Shown here: positions 9,992-20,010 of the stretch, piece after piece
How positions within the stretch are numbered: the stretch's first letter is position 1
Layout of the letters: each line of letters opens with the position of its first letter
Made by a program: the position numbers and the translations under genes
Notes under the pieces: generated by a model
Told to the model about the DNA's origin: nothing
The model's input: only the letters and a program-made list of their open reading frames with translations
Databases searched by the model: none
Assembly: GCA_003427395.1 (NCBI GenBank)
Contig: BFEA01000180.1
Coordinates: forward strand, 2,080,347-2,123,699
Length of the DNA: 43,353 bases
Direction: 5' to 3'
Source: Chara braunii
Lineage: Eukaryota; Streptophyta; Charophyceae; Charales; Characeae

Positions 9992-10022
9992 CGCCATGGG
10001 AGAGCGCGTGGTCATGTCTCTT
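9992..10022 (-). repeat. 31-bp inverted repeat, right arm
   Basis: Partner of 9565-9595, one mismatch in 31. The interval is too short and ORF-poor for an autonomous transposon. Its minus-strand ORF of 64 codons (9821-10015) starts inside this arm and contains YERILGQTATLGWPHG, which I do not recognise. Confidence 0.85.
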
Positions 10023-10747
10023 ACATCGGAAGAGAAATGTTATTGTGGAAGAGGTTTAGAGGAGGATGTTAATGCTAGCTTGGGGAACGGTTGAGTGGAA
10101 GAACGTTCGGGCGGGAGAGAGTTCGGAAAATGGCAAGTCAAGGGGCGGGGGAAGTTGGGTGTCGATGGGTGGTGGGGCTGGCGAAGGGGCGAAGGTGTGT
10201 TCACGCAGGGGCCTGCTTTAGGAGCTCAGACATCAGAACGGTGGCAGACGCCGGCGCAGGAGGTTTGCGCTGGGAGGTGGATGGAGAGGGGGAACGGGTT
10301 TGGGAAGGGGTTGTTGGCTCCGCGAGTAGTTGGTCTGTTTCTTCTGTCAAGAAGATGGATTGAATTCCGTCTCCCAGGCGTTCAGTCTTCTCTTTCTTTC
10401 GGGGCGTTGGAGGCCCTTCCAAACGCATTTTCATTTCCGCTAGTGCTCCCTTCGGTCACTAAGGGGCATGATCCTCCTTTCCTCGTTTTTCGCATTTTCT
10501 GTGTTTATTGTGCCAGGTTGGTGATGAGGATTCTGATCGTGATATCGCAGACCTGGATTGTCGCTTACTTATATGAAGAACTTCATCTGGCTGACATCAC
10601 GCTTCCTGTCTCTCTCGCTCTTCAGAGATACCTGAGAGTGCTTGTTTCACTCCTGCGCGCGTTGATCAAAAGACCATGGCATGGAACTCAAAGCCACGGT
10701 TGGACCTGATTAAGTACGGACGATTCTTTCGGGACATGTAATCATTC
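10023..10747. other. Unassigned sequence with one 204-codon ORF
   Basis: A plus-strand ORF of 204 codons spans 10095-10709. It begins Gly/Arg/Trp-rich, becomes hydrophobic near its end, and shows no domain. I treat the region as non-coding; the G-rich part around 10090-10340 alone would open such a frame. Confidence 0.4.
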
Positions 10748-11042
10748 CATTAAGAACGGTTACAATTAGCGCACATACGGACAGTTTAGCAGTCGACGTA
10801 CTCGGGTTCTCTCTCTTTCTCTCTCCCCTCTCTTTCTCTCTTTTCCCGTTTCTCTCAAATATGTCAATCTCAATGTGTCTGCACGGACCGCAGATGTGCT
10901 CAGGCCATCAAGAACGGTTGCAAATCAGCGCACGTACTGACAGTTTAGCAGTCGACGTACTAGGGCGTTCTCTCTCTCTCTTTTCCCGTTATTCTCAAAT
11001 ATGTCAATCGCAATGTGTGTGCACGGACCTCGAATGTGCTCA
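10748..11042 (+). repeat. Tandem duplication of about 155 bp
   Basis: Two direct copies start near 10748 and 10907. Each runs from ATCAAGAACGGTT-like sequence through GACAGTTTAGCAGTCGACGTACT, a CT-rich stretch ending TTTTCCCGTT, then CTCAAATATGTCAATC and CAATGTGT.TGCACGGACC to ATGTGCTCA. The copies differ mainly in the length of the CT stretch. Confidence 0.85.
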
Positions 11043-12096
11043 TTAATCTCAATGTGGGTGTGCATATCTCCGCACTTCTTTTGCAGTATCATCATATTTG
11101 ATCACGCGCTCGTGTTTCGAGGGAATACCCTCTTGGGATGACTATGACCCCTTTCTTAACGTGTTGTGAAGAGGGAGCAAACTCATGATTCATCAAAGAA
11201 CCGTTGCGAGTGTGTTGTTCAACTGCTGGTACAGGATTAATGTCCCCCTTGTTTGATATACTTTTGGGACCATTTCTCGATTTATGCGTGTCATCCTTTT
11301 GCGCAGGGACCATGGTAAATCTTCGCTATATCGTTCCAATTCTAACGGATGTCCCGAAGGACGGGCATACTTTTTACCGAAGTGTATTGGTTTTGGTATA
11401 ATTATTATCGTTTAAGAATTGAACCCGCGGGAAGTGGGGAAAAAGGGCGGGAAGTTGAAAAAAAGGAACGGATTGAACTCTTCGTTGATGATGTAGATAA
11501 GGCGATGTGCATGTCATCACGTATGCCTTTCTCCCTCTCTTGTTGGCAGTCCTCTCTCTCTCTCTCTCTGTGCGTGCTGCACTTCAGATTAAGAGCACAC
11601 ACATGTTAATGATTTGCGCGGAAGAAAGGACAGGGATGTCGTCAGAGACGCTCCTCCCAAGGAGAGGTAACGCTAGGGTTCGAAATGAAGGTCGTTCGGA
11701 GAATTCGAGGTGGTCGGAGACTTGCGGCAGGACCAGTCGGGTGACGGCTATTTGATTGTGCGAGCTGAAATTAGTGTGTGACGACGGTTACAACGACAAC
11801 GGTTAGTTGCTTGTCACTCAGTGGGGGCGGCTCGTAGAAGAGCGGGTCGGGGATTGGAGGACGACTCGGCCGCTGAGACAGAGGCTGCGAGAGGCTGATA
11901 CTGGCCAGCTCTCTTTCATTTTGTTTTGTTTATCATACTATTTTTCGTGTATGTCTATGAAGGTGTAAAATTCACTATGTAAGTCCGCGAGGGAAGTGGG
12001 GTGTGGTGAACGAGCCCTCTCAGCACCTATTAATTCGGTCAGGGTCGACGGCCAGGCATTGTTCCCGCCTACCTTTCGATTCGCGCGGGAGTAAGG
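11043..12096. other. Unassigned sequence upstream of the LRR gene
   Basis: No gene recognised in about 1 kb. Short CT-rich runs occur near 11553. ORFs are below 90 codons and show no domain. Confidence 0.5.
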
Positions 12097-12402
12097 GTAC
12101 GGCGACGCCCCTGTCCCTCTCCGCTGCCGCTCGCTTGCCGTCTCTTTCCTGGGCACGTGCTTGTGGTGAATTCTTGAGCCAATAAGATTTCCTTCTAATT
12201 AAGGTTACGGCGTCCCTCTCCCTGTCCGCCGCCGCTCGCTTGCCGTCTCTTTCTTGGGCACGTGCTTATGGTGAATTCTTGAGCCAATGAGAGTTCCTTC
12301 TAATGAAGGTTACAGCCTCTCCCTCTCCGCCGCCGCTCGCTTGCCGTCTCTTTCCGGGGCACGTCCTTATGGTGAATTCTTGAGCCAATGAGAGTTCCTT
12401 CT
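12097..12402 (+). promoter_or_regulatory. 106-bp tandem array with CCAAT and CACGTG motifs
   Basis: Three direct repeats start near 12097, 12203 and 12308. Each has CGCTCGCTTGCCGTCTCTTTC, then GGGCACGTGCTT (GGGGCACGTCCTT in the third), then GTGAATTCTTGAGCCAAT. Exact CCAAT pentamers lie at 12179-12183, 12284-12288 and 12385-12389. A partial fourth unit at 12540-12570 has CCAAC. CCAAT boxes bind NF-Y, and CACGTG is the G-box core for plant bZIP and bHLH factors. The array lies 0.9-1.2 kb upstream of the LRR start codon on the same strand. Repeat structure is seen; regulatory function is inferred. Confidence 0.5.
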
Positions 12403-13231
12403 ACTTTATTTCCTTTTCTTTCTTTTGAATGTTCCTACAACTTTGTCGTGCTTTTCTTTTGGGTTATCGATCGCGGTACGTTTCTGTTTGGGAATGTTCC
12501 CTTCTGCCCTTCGACTCGCATGAGAGTAAGGTTACGGCTTAAGGTGAATTCTTGAGCCAACGAGAGTTCCTTGAAAATTTTTTCCTTCTCTTTGAATGTT
12601 CCCACAGCTGTGGTGGTTTTCTTTCGGGTTATGGAGTGCGGTGCGTTTCTGTTTGGGAGCGCTCATGAAAGTGTGGTCCTCTTGTATCTGATTCTGTGTT
12701 TGGGAATGCTCGAGTGCTAATGGGAGTTTGGTCTTCTTGTACGTGTTGCCGTGTGTGCATGCAGGTGAGTCTTCCGCGAGGGTGGCCACCTTGACCGTGG
12801 CGTCAGCGTGGCAGCTGGATGGGCGACGCGCCCGTCGCCCACAGCTGGCAGTGATTGGTGGGGTGGGGTCGGTGGGGTCGGGGGTGGACTGCTGCTGCTT
12901 CTTCCTTTGGGTGGAGCAGAGGGAGACCTGCGTCGTGGTGGTCTGCGGTGTGGCAGGTTCTCGGACCTCAACTTTTACACGCAGCACTTGTGTCGGAGCG
13001 GCCCAAGCTCCTTGTTTATTGGCGTTCATGAATTCTCTGTCGTACGGGGAGATGCTAGCCGAGAAGGGGGAGAGCAGTGGGCGACGACGTCGAGTACGAA
13101 AGGGGAGCTGGGGCGGAGGCCGCGGGCCAGCTGCCGCCTGCAGCCAATCATTGGATCCTCGCGGTGAGGACTTCATCGTGCCGTCATCCTCCGTAGGGCG
13201 GCTCTATCGAAGAGAGGAGAAGTAAGAAAGC
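12403..13231. other. Probable 5' flanking or untranslated region of the LRR gene
   Basis: GC-rich sequence immediately before the LRR coding exon. It holds a partial fourth CCAAT-type unit near 12540 and a second copy of a segment containing GAATGTTCC and TTTTCTTT.GGGTTAT (12427-12470 and 12593-12635). It also holds a consensus splice donor CAG|GTGAGT at about 12764/12765. ORFs on both strands (165 codons +, 214 codons -) have no domains. A non-coding first exon ending at that donor is possible, but no acceptor was assigned. Confidence 0.35.
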
Positions 13232-13274
13232 GGGGGTGGGGGTGGGGGCGTTGGTGAACTTTGGAGGGGGGGGG
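13232..13274 (+). promoter_or_regulatory. G-rich tract with G-quadruplex potential
   Basis: Three G5 runs separated by single T bases (13232-13248) are followed, after 17 bases, by a G9 run (13266-13274). This meets a simple four-run G-quadruplex pattern on the coding strand. It ends 39 bases before the ATG of the LRR gene, so it probably lies in the 5' untranslated region. Confidence 0.5.
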
Positions 13275-13313
13275 ATTGGGCGGTGAAGTTGGCGTCTTCG
13301 GCTGTGTGCAACC

Positions 13314-16300
13314 ATGGGCGCGACGGTGAGCGGCGGCGTTGGTACCCACCATGCCGGTGCCGTCCCTAGTGATAAACGGTTGCAGCAACGCACGCCAGGG
13401 AGAAGTTGGCCCCCCTCCTCGCAGATGGAGGGGATGTTCTCCATTCCGGATGGTGGCCGGGAAGGAGCATTGTCTGCTGCGCCTGTTGGTGCGGCAGCTC
13501 ATGAGGTGGAGAGTGTTGGACGCCTGGAGGCCTTCCACCCCATTCGCGATGATAATTCGTCGAAAACTCCGCAGATGAGAACGCAGCCTCTTGCCATCTC
13601 GTCCTCTGGACTAGATGTTGCTACGGCTGTGCAACATCGCGGGAGTCCTCATGCAACAACTACGCTCCAGTTCTCTACTAGACCGGATGCTGCCGCCGCT
13701 GCTGCGGTGGAACATCATCTGACGTCTCACGGCTATGGACATGCGGTTGTCTCCGACGTGGTCGAGAGAATGGATGCCGGCTGGCGCTATGGCAGTCCTT
13801 CGAAAATCGAGGCCACCAGACGGTTATCATCATCTTTGGGCCGCGGCACTGGTGGTCCACGTGGCGGTCCTCAACGTGCCGTGGAACAGATTTGGCCACT
13901 TACTACTGATGCTTCTTCTGCGGACCTGCTGGTGAATGCTGATGATGATCTGGCTGTGGAAAAGGCTACTACTGGGGATGGCCATGGACGGCCGTCGTCA
14001 TCATCGGGGGTCGACGGTGGTGCACTTGCAGCCGCTGATTGCATCTCATGCGTTGCTGCCTCTGCTGCTGATCTGGGAACTGCGGAAAATGCCGCTGCAG
14101 AAGATGGAGGGGGCCTTGGGGATGACGAGGGTGGCCATGCATCCGACCGTGATTACGAAAGTGAAGCGAAGTCTCGAAGAGTCTTCTCCGAACTCTCCGA
14201 GTCGGAAGCCATTGTTGGGGAACTTATTCCCGATCGCGGGAGCATAATGTACTACGAAGAGACGGAGGGGAGAGGGGGGTGCCTTGGGCAGCATGTTGGA
14301 AATGACGAGAGGAAAAGCCGCACAACTCCAACAACAATTGGCAGGGAGGGTTACCTGAGGGAGGCGGTGAGTAGTGCCAGTGATCCTGGAGGATATTGTG
14401 CGAGGTCTGATGGCCATGGTGCAGCTGGAATGGCGGCCTTGTACTCTCACCAAGAAATGGAGGATGAAACTTCAGCTTACCTGATGAGTCACGATGTTGA
14501 AAACGCAACTACCTTCCTTTCGAGAGAAGAAGAGGACTTAGGTGCGATTGCATCATCAGATTCGGTCGTGAGCTTGGGAGAGCTGACGATCGTTTCTTCA
14601 CCAAAGGCTGCGACTGATGGTGGTCTGAACCTCGATCTGGAGAGGAGGACGAGACGTGATGCCAGGTCATGCTCGACAAGGGATGCAGAGGGTAGTGTTG
14701 TGGACTCTATGGTTGGTTTCACCGCCATGGCTTCTGCTTGTGCCCTCCCGGTGGACGAAGATGGAGAAGGTGAAGAAGAAGAAGAAGCGAACAGATCTAT
14801 TGAGGAGGTGTGCAGCCTTCAGGCGGTTACCGATGACGAGGGCATGAACACGAAGAAGTACTATGAATCGTCCAAGGAAGAAGGTGAAGCGGAGCTTCGA
14901 TCCTATCCCACCGATGAGCAGCAGCTGGAGTTGGCTAGTGCTGCGGAAGAGGTTGGAATGGGTGACTTGCGCAGTGATCCTGGCCCCTGTCGCGAAATGA
15001 ACGGATCAGATGGCTCTGATGCTCCAATTGGTGTCCAGGATGCTGGCAAGATTATTCATGACAGTGGAGCCATGGACTTGGCTTTCCCGCTGGCTGAGGG
15101 TGGCTCTACTGAAGTGCCAGATTGGAGCAGCAATTCGTTCCCTCGCGAGGTCGAGCCTAGAGCAATTAACGGCCTGGGAAGGCAAATCCCCGAAGAACCA
15201 TCTGTCAAGGGTGGTGCAGCTGCTGCGGCAGCAGCAGCGGTTTCCTCCTCGAAGAGACGAACCTGGTGGAAGTCTCTTTTTGGCAGCATGAAAGGTTCTG
15301 CAAATGGAAAGGATAGGGAGGAACACCAGGAGCAACGGCAAGGAAATCAGCATTCAAACCAAGGTTTGAACCTCAGGTGGAAGGTGGGGAGTGGTAACCC
15401 TCTTCATGGCAAAGAGGGTGGCGATACCGACACGGCACCTGCATCTAACGTGTCCACGCGCTCTGAGAGTGGAGTGGCAGGGACTGTCTCTTCCAAGCTA
15501 GGGTGGTCCTCCGACCGAAAGAAGGTCGGAGCTGGGCACTGGTTTAAGTGGGAGAAGGGTGACAGGCCTTCTGTGGTTGAAACTGCTCCTGCTACTGCAT
15601 CTCAAAGTGGACGAACCGGAGGTGATCGAAATACGCATTTTCTCCTTGGCAGATGTGGGTCAGGTATACTGCTTGACGAGAGGAACGTGAAAGGTGCTCA
15701 ACTGGGAGGCGCACGTGAGGAGAGATCTGTCTCAGTGCAGAGTGCGCCGAACCTTCTTGCTCTCATCGCTAAGGAGCAGATGCCAGTGCAGCCACCACCC
15801 ACTCCATCTAGCGTGTTAGCTCCTGCCTCTCTGGAGAGTAGATCTTCCTGGCTCGATCTGAAGGCTATTGAGAACGCTTCTGCTAGTGCTGGTGCCATAA
15901 GAAAAACGTGGGTCATGGAGTGGTTGGACAGACTTGACGTGAGCCCTGGAGCATGGGATGTGCCAGAGGAGGATGTTATTCATGAAGAGATTGAGAGCTC
16001 GAGCACCCGTCCCGCAGTTGAAAAGCGAATGGGAACAGTTGGAAACTTGCAGGGTGAAGGTGCTGCCGTTAAGAAGGCTCAGTGGAAACGCTCTTTGTCC
16101 TTGAATTCCTTGACGGAAAAGAATGTTGCCGAGTCCCGTGCTGTGGCACATGTGGCTGGCGGAGCCGATGGAGGGGGTCTCGGTACAAAAGATTCTGCAA
16201 CTGTGGCTGATATGGATGCAGCTGCTGCCATCCTGCAGCACCTGGACAAGACTGCTAATGCAGTAGCAATTTCTGGTCAGAGTCTGAAACTGGTTCCTGC

Positions 16301-16353
16301 GTTTGGAGCCTTCTCAAACCTCCGCAATCTGGACCTGTCGAGGAACTCAATAG
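13314..16353 (+). CDS. Plant-type LRR protein, exon 1 (partial gene)
   Basis: Exon 1 encodes 1013 residues plus one base of the next codon. The start is the first ATG of the frame after the G-rich leader, in good context (ACCATGG). Residues 1 to about 860 are low complexity: an acidic run (DEDGEGEEEEE near 480), an alanine run near 634 and a basic SSKRRTWWKSLFG motif just after. From about 863 comes a conserved-looking IRKTWVMEWLDRLD segment. From about 968 an LRR domain starts, with SLKLVPAFGAFSNLRNLDLS as its first repeat. This order resembles plant LRR proteins usually annotated 'outer arm dynein light chain 1-like'; their biochemical role is not well defined. The exon ends ATA G|GTAAGG, and reading through the donor adds 31 intron-coded residues before a stop at 16446. 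Codon use and length make coding near certain; the family is from memory. Confidence 0.85.
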
Positions 16354-16665
16354 GTAAGGAACAGAATACCCTTTTGCCCTTTCCTCCCATCTCTCTTTCG
16401 TATTTAGGTGTCTATGTTATTATTGCAGCAGGTTCGTCGAAATATTGATTCTCTAGGAGCAATACGATCTGCTGCTGAAATGCTTTTTTTATGAAGTGTC
16501 TAGTGGTCTTAGTATAGTTACTGTATTCTTGTAATTTCACGGAAATCGTCATAGGGCACCACTTTTCTTCCAGGCAGCTGGCGTGATTCTGCCACTGCGG
16601 TCCAGTTCTGCCGTGTTGTTGTTGTACCTCGCTCGTTCTCTGCATGGGCATGTGTTACAGAGGTC

Positions 16666-16822
16666 TCCTCTTTGTTGCCCGCTTCTCCCTCTGTGCCTAC
16701 GGTTTACCGGGCAGTACTATATATAGGATGCAGTACTATATATAGGACGTTACTGCTCGTTTGTTGTCCTCTTTTCTGTCTCTGCCCATGGTTTACCGGG
16801 CAGTTCTGTTTGATGCTGTATA
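16666..16822 (+). repeat. Two copies of the TTTACCGGGCAG repeat inside intron 1
   Basis: Copies at 16666-16724 and 16755-16822 match the arms at 2598-2662: GTTTGTTGTCC, CT-rich, GTTTACCGGGCAGT and then TTCTGTTTGA. Between them an 18-19 bp unit GCAGTACTATATATAGGA is repeated twice. No hammerhead-like core is present here. Confidence 0.75.
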
Positions 16823-16891
16823 GGACGAGCAGCAAAAGAGGATGAAAAATTCTTACATCCTGGAAAGAAAAGGTAGCAGGTCGCAGTCGAC

Positions 16892-17215
16892 TTTTTTTTT
16901 TTTTAACTAAGCTAAATTCTTCTCCCCGATTTACGTTGCATTACCTATCCTTGCATCTACAAACAGGGGCCGACCATATCTAAAGCAAGCAACTGAGCGC
17001 GAATGCTGAACCCTACCCCCTAGCGAGGGATGGAAGGAACGAAGGTAGCCCCTACCAAGACGGACCAGGTGGGGGCAAGCCAATTATCTCAGCTGGTGAA
17101 CCCGAAGCGTGCTGCAGGAGGCGTGGGGGATCAAATGGAAAACGTGGGAAGTTGAACCCACGACCTCCTGAATGCCACTTGCGCATTCTATCTGCCACTT
17201 AGGCGGTGCTGCCAA
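16892..17215 (-). mobile_element. tRNA-derived SINE candidate
   Basis: Read on the minus strand, the segment near 17215-17140 looks like a tRNA head: AAGTGGCAGATAGAATGCGC, then GCATTCAGGAGGTC, then GTGGGTTCAACTTCCCAC, which contains a B-box (GGTTCAACTTCC) in a closed TΨC-like stem. An unrelated body of about 230 bp follows and ends in 13 A residues (T run at 16892-16904 on the plus strand). A tRNA head, anonymous body and A-tail is SINE architecture. No target-site duplication was seen, and a second copy would be needed for certainty. Confidence 0.45.
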
Positions 17216-17847
17216 AGCTTTGACCTCAGATGCCTCCGCTTAGAATGGGGATGTAAGCGAAGATGCCCTCACTTTTTGTCCCAACTTGATGCTAGATGTA
17301 AAAAGGCCCCAATGGCGAGGCCTATAGGAACAACCAAGCAATGCAACTGTTTCGAACTGTTTCGTAACCCTATGAACTAACGATTTCCAAACTTAAAACC
17401 GCTAGTACATGGCCCAGCCTTGTGGAGAAATTCTTCATCACCTACTCCGGCGAAGCCATGTCTGGGGTGTTGTTGATAAAGTGAATCTATAGCTGTGTGG
17501 CGTTTGGGGGGTCCGAAACTTGCGGTGAGGTGGCCGCGGTGGATGTATGGCCGTGCACTGGTGGTTTGAGTCTCATTTTGTTCACATAAGTCCTTTGTGA
17601 ACAATTGCTATTCTCAGTCTTTTGTCAACAATTGTCATCTCTGAGTCTCTGAGCTAAAGCCCTGACGGATGTACGGATGTGTCAGGAGAGTGGACTAATG
17701 GGGGTTTTAAAGGGAGGAAGGGAAAGACGTGGAAAACAGGCACTATTGAGTGGATTGATTGAAGTTTGCAACGTTTCTCGTTTTTGTGAACCTGAAGGGC
17801 TGTTGATCAGCGTCCATTTTCTGGACGTGTTCTTTTTGTTTGTGCAG

Positions 17848-17926
17848 CAAGGATTCTCCCGGGGAGTCTGCCGAGGAGTCTGCATGTCCTGGATTTATCA
17901 TACAACAAGCTGTCTGTAATTGAGGG
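17848..17926 (+). CDS. Plant-type LRR protein, exon 2
   Basis: A 79-bp exon between TTTGTGCAG and GTATGT. Joined in phase to exon 1 it continues the LRR domain: after NSIA it reads LPRSLHVLDLSYNKL and SVIEG, with LxxLxLSxNxL spacing and no stop. The exon ends in phase 2. The next repeat should follow in exon 3, which I could not find between 17927 and the assembly gap. It is therefore behind a long intron, in the gap, or outside the window. Confidence 0.75.
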
Positions 17927-18506
17927 GTATGTACTCTCTGGACTCCCTTTTTTAATGCGAAATAATTCACACATTAAACCGCCAGTACATGATGGCCCCA
18001 GCTAAGTTTCGAATCACGATTGAGCCTCTCCAAAAAAATGGGAGGCTTGGGAATGGCTGGCGACTCCAGCTGAAACAAAAACAAAAATGCTGCACTGGTG
18101 TTTCGGCCAAGCTTGGCACGGAGTGGGAATCTGTCTCGCGCAAAAGAGTGCCGGAAGAGCCCTGGATGTATTGTTTTTGAAGGCCTGAGCCTGATGGAGG
18201 CCCCCCAAGCCAGGGAGTACGCCATTCAGAACTGCAATTCATTATTGGACAAGTAAGCCATTCACAAAAAAGCCTGAGCCTGACACCCATGCTTGGTGCT
18301 GAATCTGCAATTCAGAACTGGAGGTCTCCAAGGTAGGCCGTCATGGTTCAGCTTGCTTTCAAGTTGATGTCCAGGGATGCTTTGGCTGTCGGATAAGGCA
18401 CAGGGCCTCCCATGCAGGCCTGGCAGATGGACTGGTAAATTTTATGGTCGAAAAGTGTTGAACGAAAAGGAGAAGTCAGAAGAATGCTATGTCAGACGAC
18501 ATTATC
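17927..18506. other. Probable intron 2, no exon found
   Basis: Sequence after the exon 2 donor. No LRR-coding stretch behind an acceptor was found. It holds loose repeats of AAGCCTGAGCCTGA (about 18180 and 18269) and CATTCAGAACTG-like words. Confidence 0.45.
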
Positions 18507-18687
18507 CCCACCACTATAGAAACTCGTAAAGGGAATATCTGGAGAACCTAGGCCATGCACTGGCAACGGTCATGTAGGCTGATCAAAGATTGGCTTTCCC
18601 ACCACTATAGAAACTCGTAAAGGGAATATCTGGAGAACCTAGGCCATGCACTGGCAACGGTCATGTAGGCCGATCAAAGATTGGCTG
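18507..18687 (+). repeat. 91-bp perfect-looking tandem duplication
   Basis: Two copies with period 91 (18507-18597 and 18598-18687) start CCCACCACTATAGAAACTCG and end GATCAAAGATTGGCT. I see one internal substitution (GGCT versus GGCC before GATCAAAG), so the duplication is recent or homogenised. Confidence 0.9.
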
Positions 18688-19014
18688 CAGCAGTTGATAT
18701 TGCGTGTATCGTACTGTATACATAATTCTAGAAATTTTAGGCTGTGTGCTGGTAGATGTTGGAATCAGTGGCCGATCTCACTTTTTCAAAGCTCGACTGT
18801 GAATCCCGCCCTATTGACGGATGCACGGCCTATCTACCCAATACTACAATTCTCAATGGCCACGGGTACTGTTCACTGGCCGACGATGCGATCGTGTGCT
18901 TTGGATGTGTGAGGTTTGCGGTGGGGATTGCTTTAGAAGTGTTTTTGAGGTGCAACGAGAACTGTTTGTGGGCGTGGAGTGCGGTGGAGTCGTTCGATGT
19001 GTTGTGTTTTTTTA
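18688..19014. other. Unassigned sequence before the tandem array
   Basis: No gene recognised. An ORF of 119 codons (18756-19115) runs into the array and shows no domain. Confidence 0.45.
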
Positions 19015-20010
19015 CATCGCATGGTTTCATTTGTTTCGATCGTGTCGGAATTTTACATCGTAGGGTTGCAATTTTGTGGCTCGTCAGAATTTTACATCGT
19101 ATGTTTTCTCGATAGTCTCGATCGTGTCCGAATGTGTCAGATTCGTTTGGTTTTCAAGTGGGCGACGGTTGAGCCTGCGAGAGGTGAAAGCAAAATATGT
19201 TGCTGAGTGTGTGGGAGATGAAAGCAAAAAAAAAAAAATAAAAAAAAATGTGTTTTTCGAGAGGGCGAACGGTCGAGCCCGGAAGAGAAAACATCGCATG
19301 GTTTCATTTGTTTCGATCGTGTCGGAATTTTACATCGCAATTTTGCGGCTCGTCAGAATTTTACATCGTATGTTTTCTCGATAGTCTCGATCGTGTCCGA
19401 ATGTGTCAGATTCGTTCAGTTTTCGAGTGGGCGACGGTTGAGCCTGCGAGAGGTGAAAGCAAAATATGTTGCTGAGCGTGTGGGAGATGAAAGCAAATTT
19501 TTTTTTTTTTTTTTTTTTTTTGTGTTTTTCGAGAGGGCGAACGGTCGAGCCCGGAAGAGGTGAACGCAAAATATGTTGCTGAGCGTGTGGGAGATAAAAG
19601 CAAAATAAAATATAAAAGGCAAAAAAAAAATCGTACGGTTGCTTTTTTTTCAATCATGTCAGAATATGTCAGATTCGTGTGGTTTTCGGGTCGGCGAAGG
19701 TTCGAGCCAACGAGAAGGGATGTTGCTGAGCGTGTGGGGGATAAAAGCAAAGTAAAAGGCAATTTTTTTTCTTCGTACGGTTGCTTTTTTTTTCAATCAT
19801 GTCAGAATATGTCAGATTCGTGTGGTTTTCGGGTCGGCGAAGGTTCGAGCCAGGCAGAAGGGATGTTGCTGAGCGTGTGGGAGATAAAAGCGAAGTAGAA
19901 AGAAGAAAAAAAAAAAAAAATCGTACGGTTGCTTTTTTTTAAATCATGTCAGAATATGTCAGATTCGTGTGGTTTTCGGGTCGGCGAAGGTTCGAGCCGA
20001 AAGGTTCGAG
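19015..20010 (+). repeat. Complex tandem array with A/T homopolymer spacers
   Basis: About seven degenerate units. Recurring parts are CATCG.ATG.TTTC..TTGTTTCGATCGTGTC, ATGTCAGATTCGT, GGGCGA(C/A)GGTTGAGCC or GGCGAAGGTTCGAGCC, and TGTTGCTGAGCGTGTGGGAGAT followed by AAAGC. After AAAGC each unit has a homopolymer spacer that is poly-A in some copies (19228, 19621, 19905) and poly-T in others (19498, 19764). GGTTCGAGCC resembles a Pol III B-box, so a SINE or tRNA-related origin is conceivable. ORFs across it are artefacts. Confidence 0.75.

Larger units (their letters stand above)
16354..17847 (+). other. Intron 1 of the LRR gene
   Basis: A 1494-bp intron with donor GTAAGG at 16354 and acceptor TTTGTGCAG ending at 17847. 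It joins one base (G) of exon 1 to CA of exon 2, keeping the LRR reading frame. It contains copies of the hammerhead-associated repeat, a poly-T run and a tRNA-related SINE-like segment. Confidence 0.8.

Noticed and set aside
10095-10709. 204-codon plus-strand ORF with a hydrophobic end
   Set aside because: The first half derives from G-rich DNA, no family is recognisable and there is no support for a gene.
12532-13176. 214-codon minus-strand ORF opposite the LRR 5' region
   Set aside because: Pro/Arg/Ser-rich GC-driven frame that overlaps an opposite-strand ORF of similar quality; likely chance.
14483-14510. CTGATGAGTCACGATGTTGAAAAC in LRR exon 1
   Set aside because: Stem II cannot form, and the segment is ordinary coding sequence.
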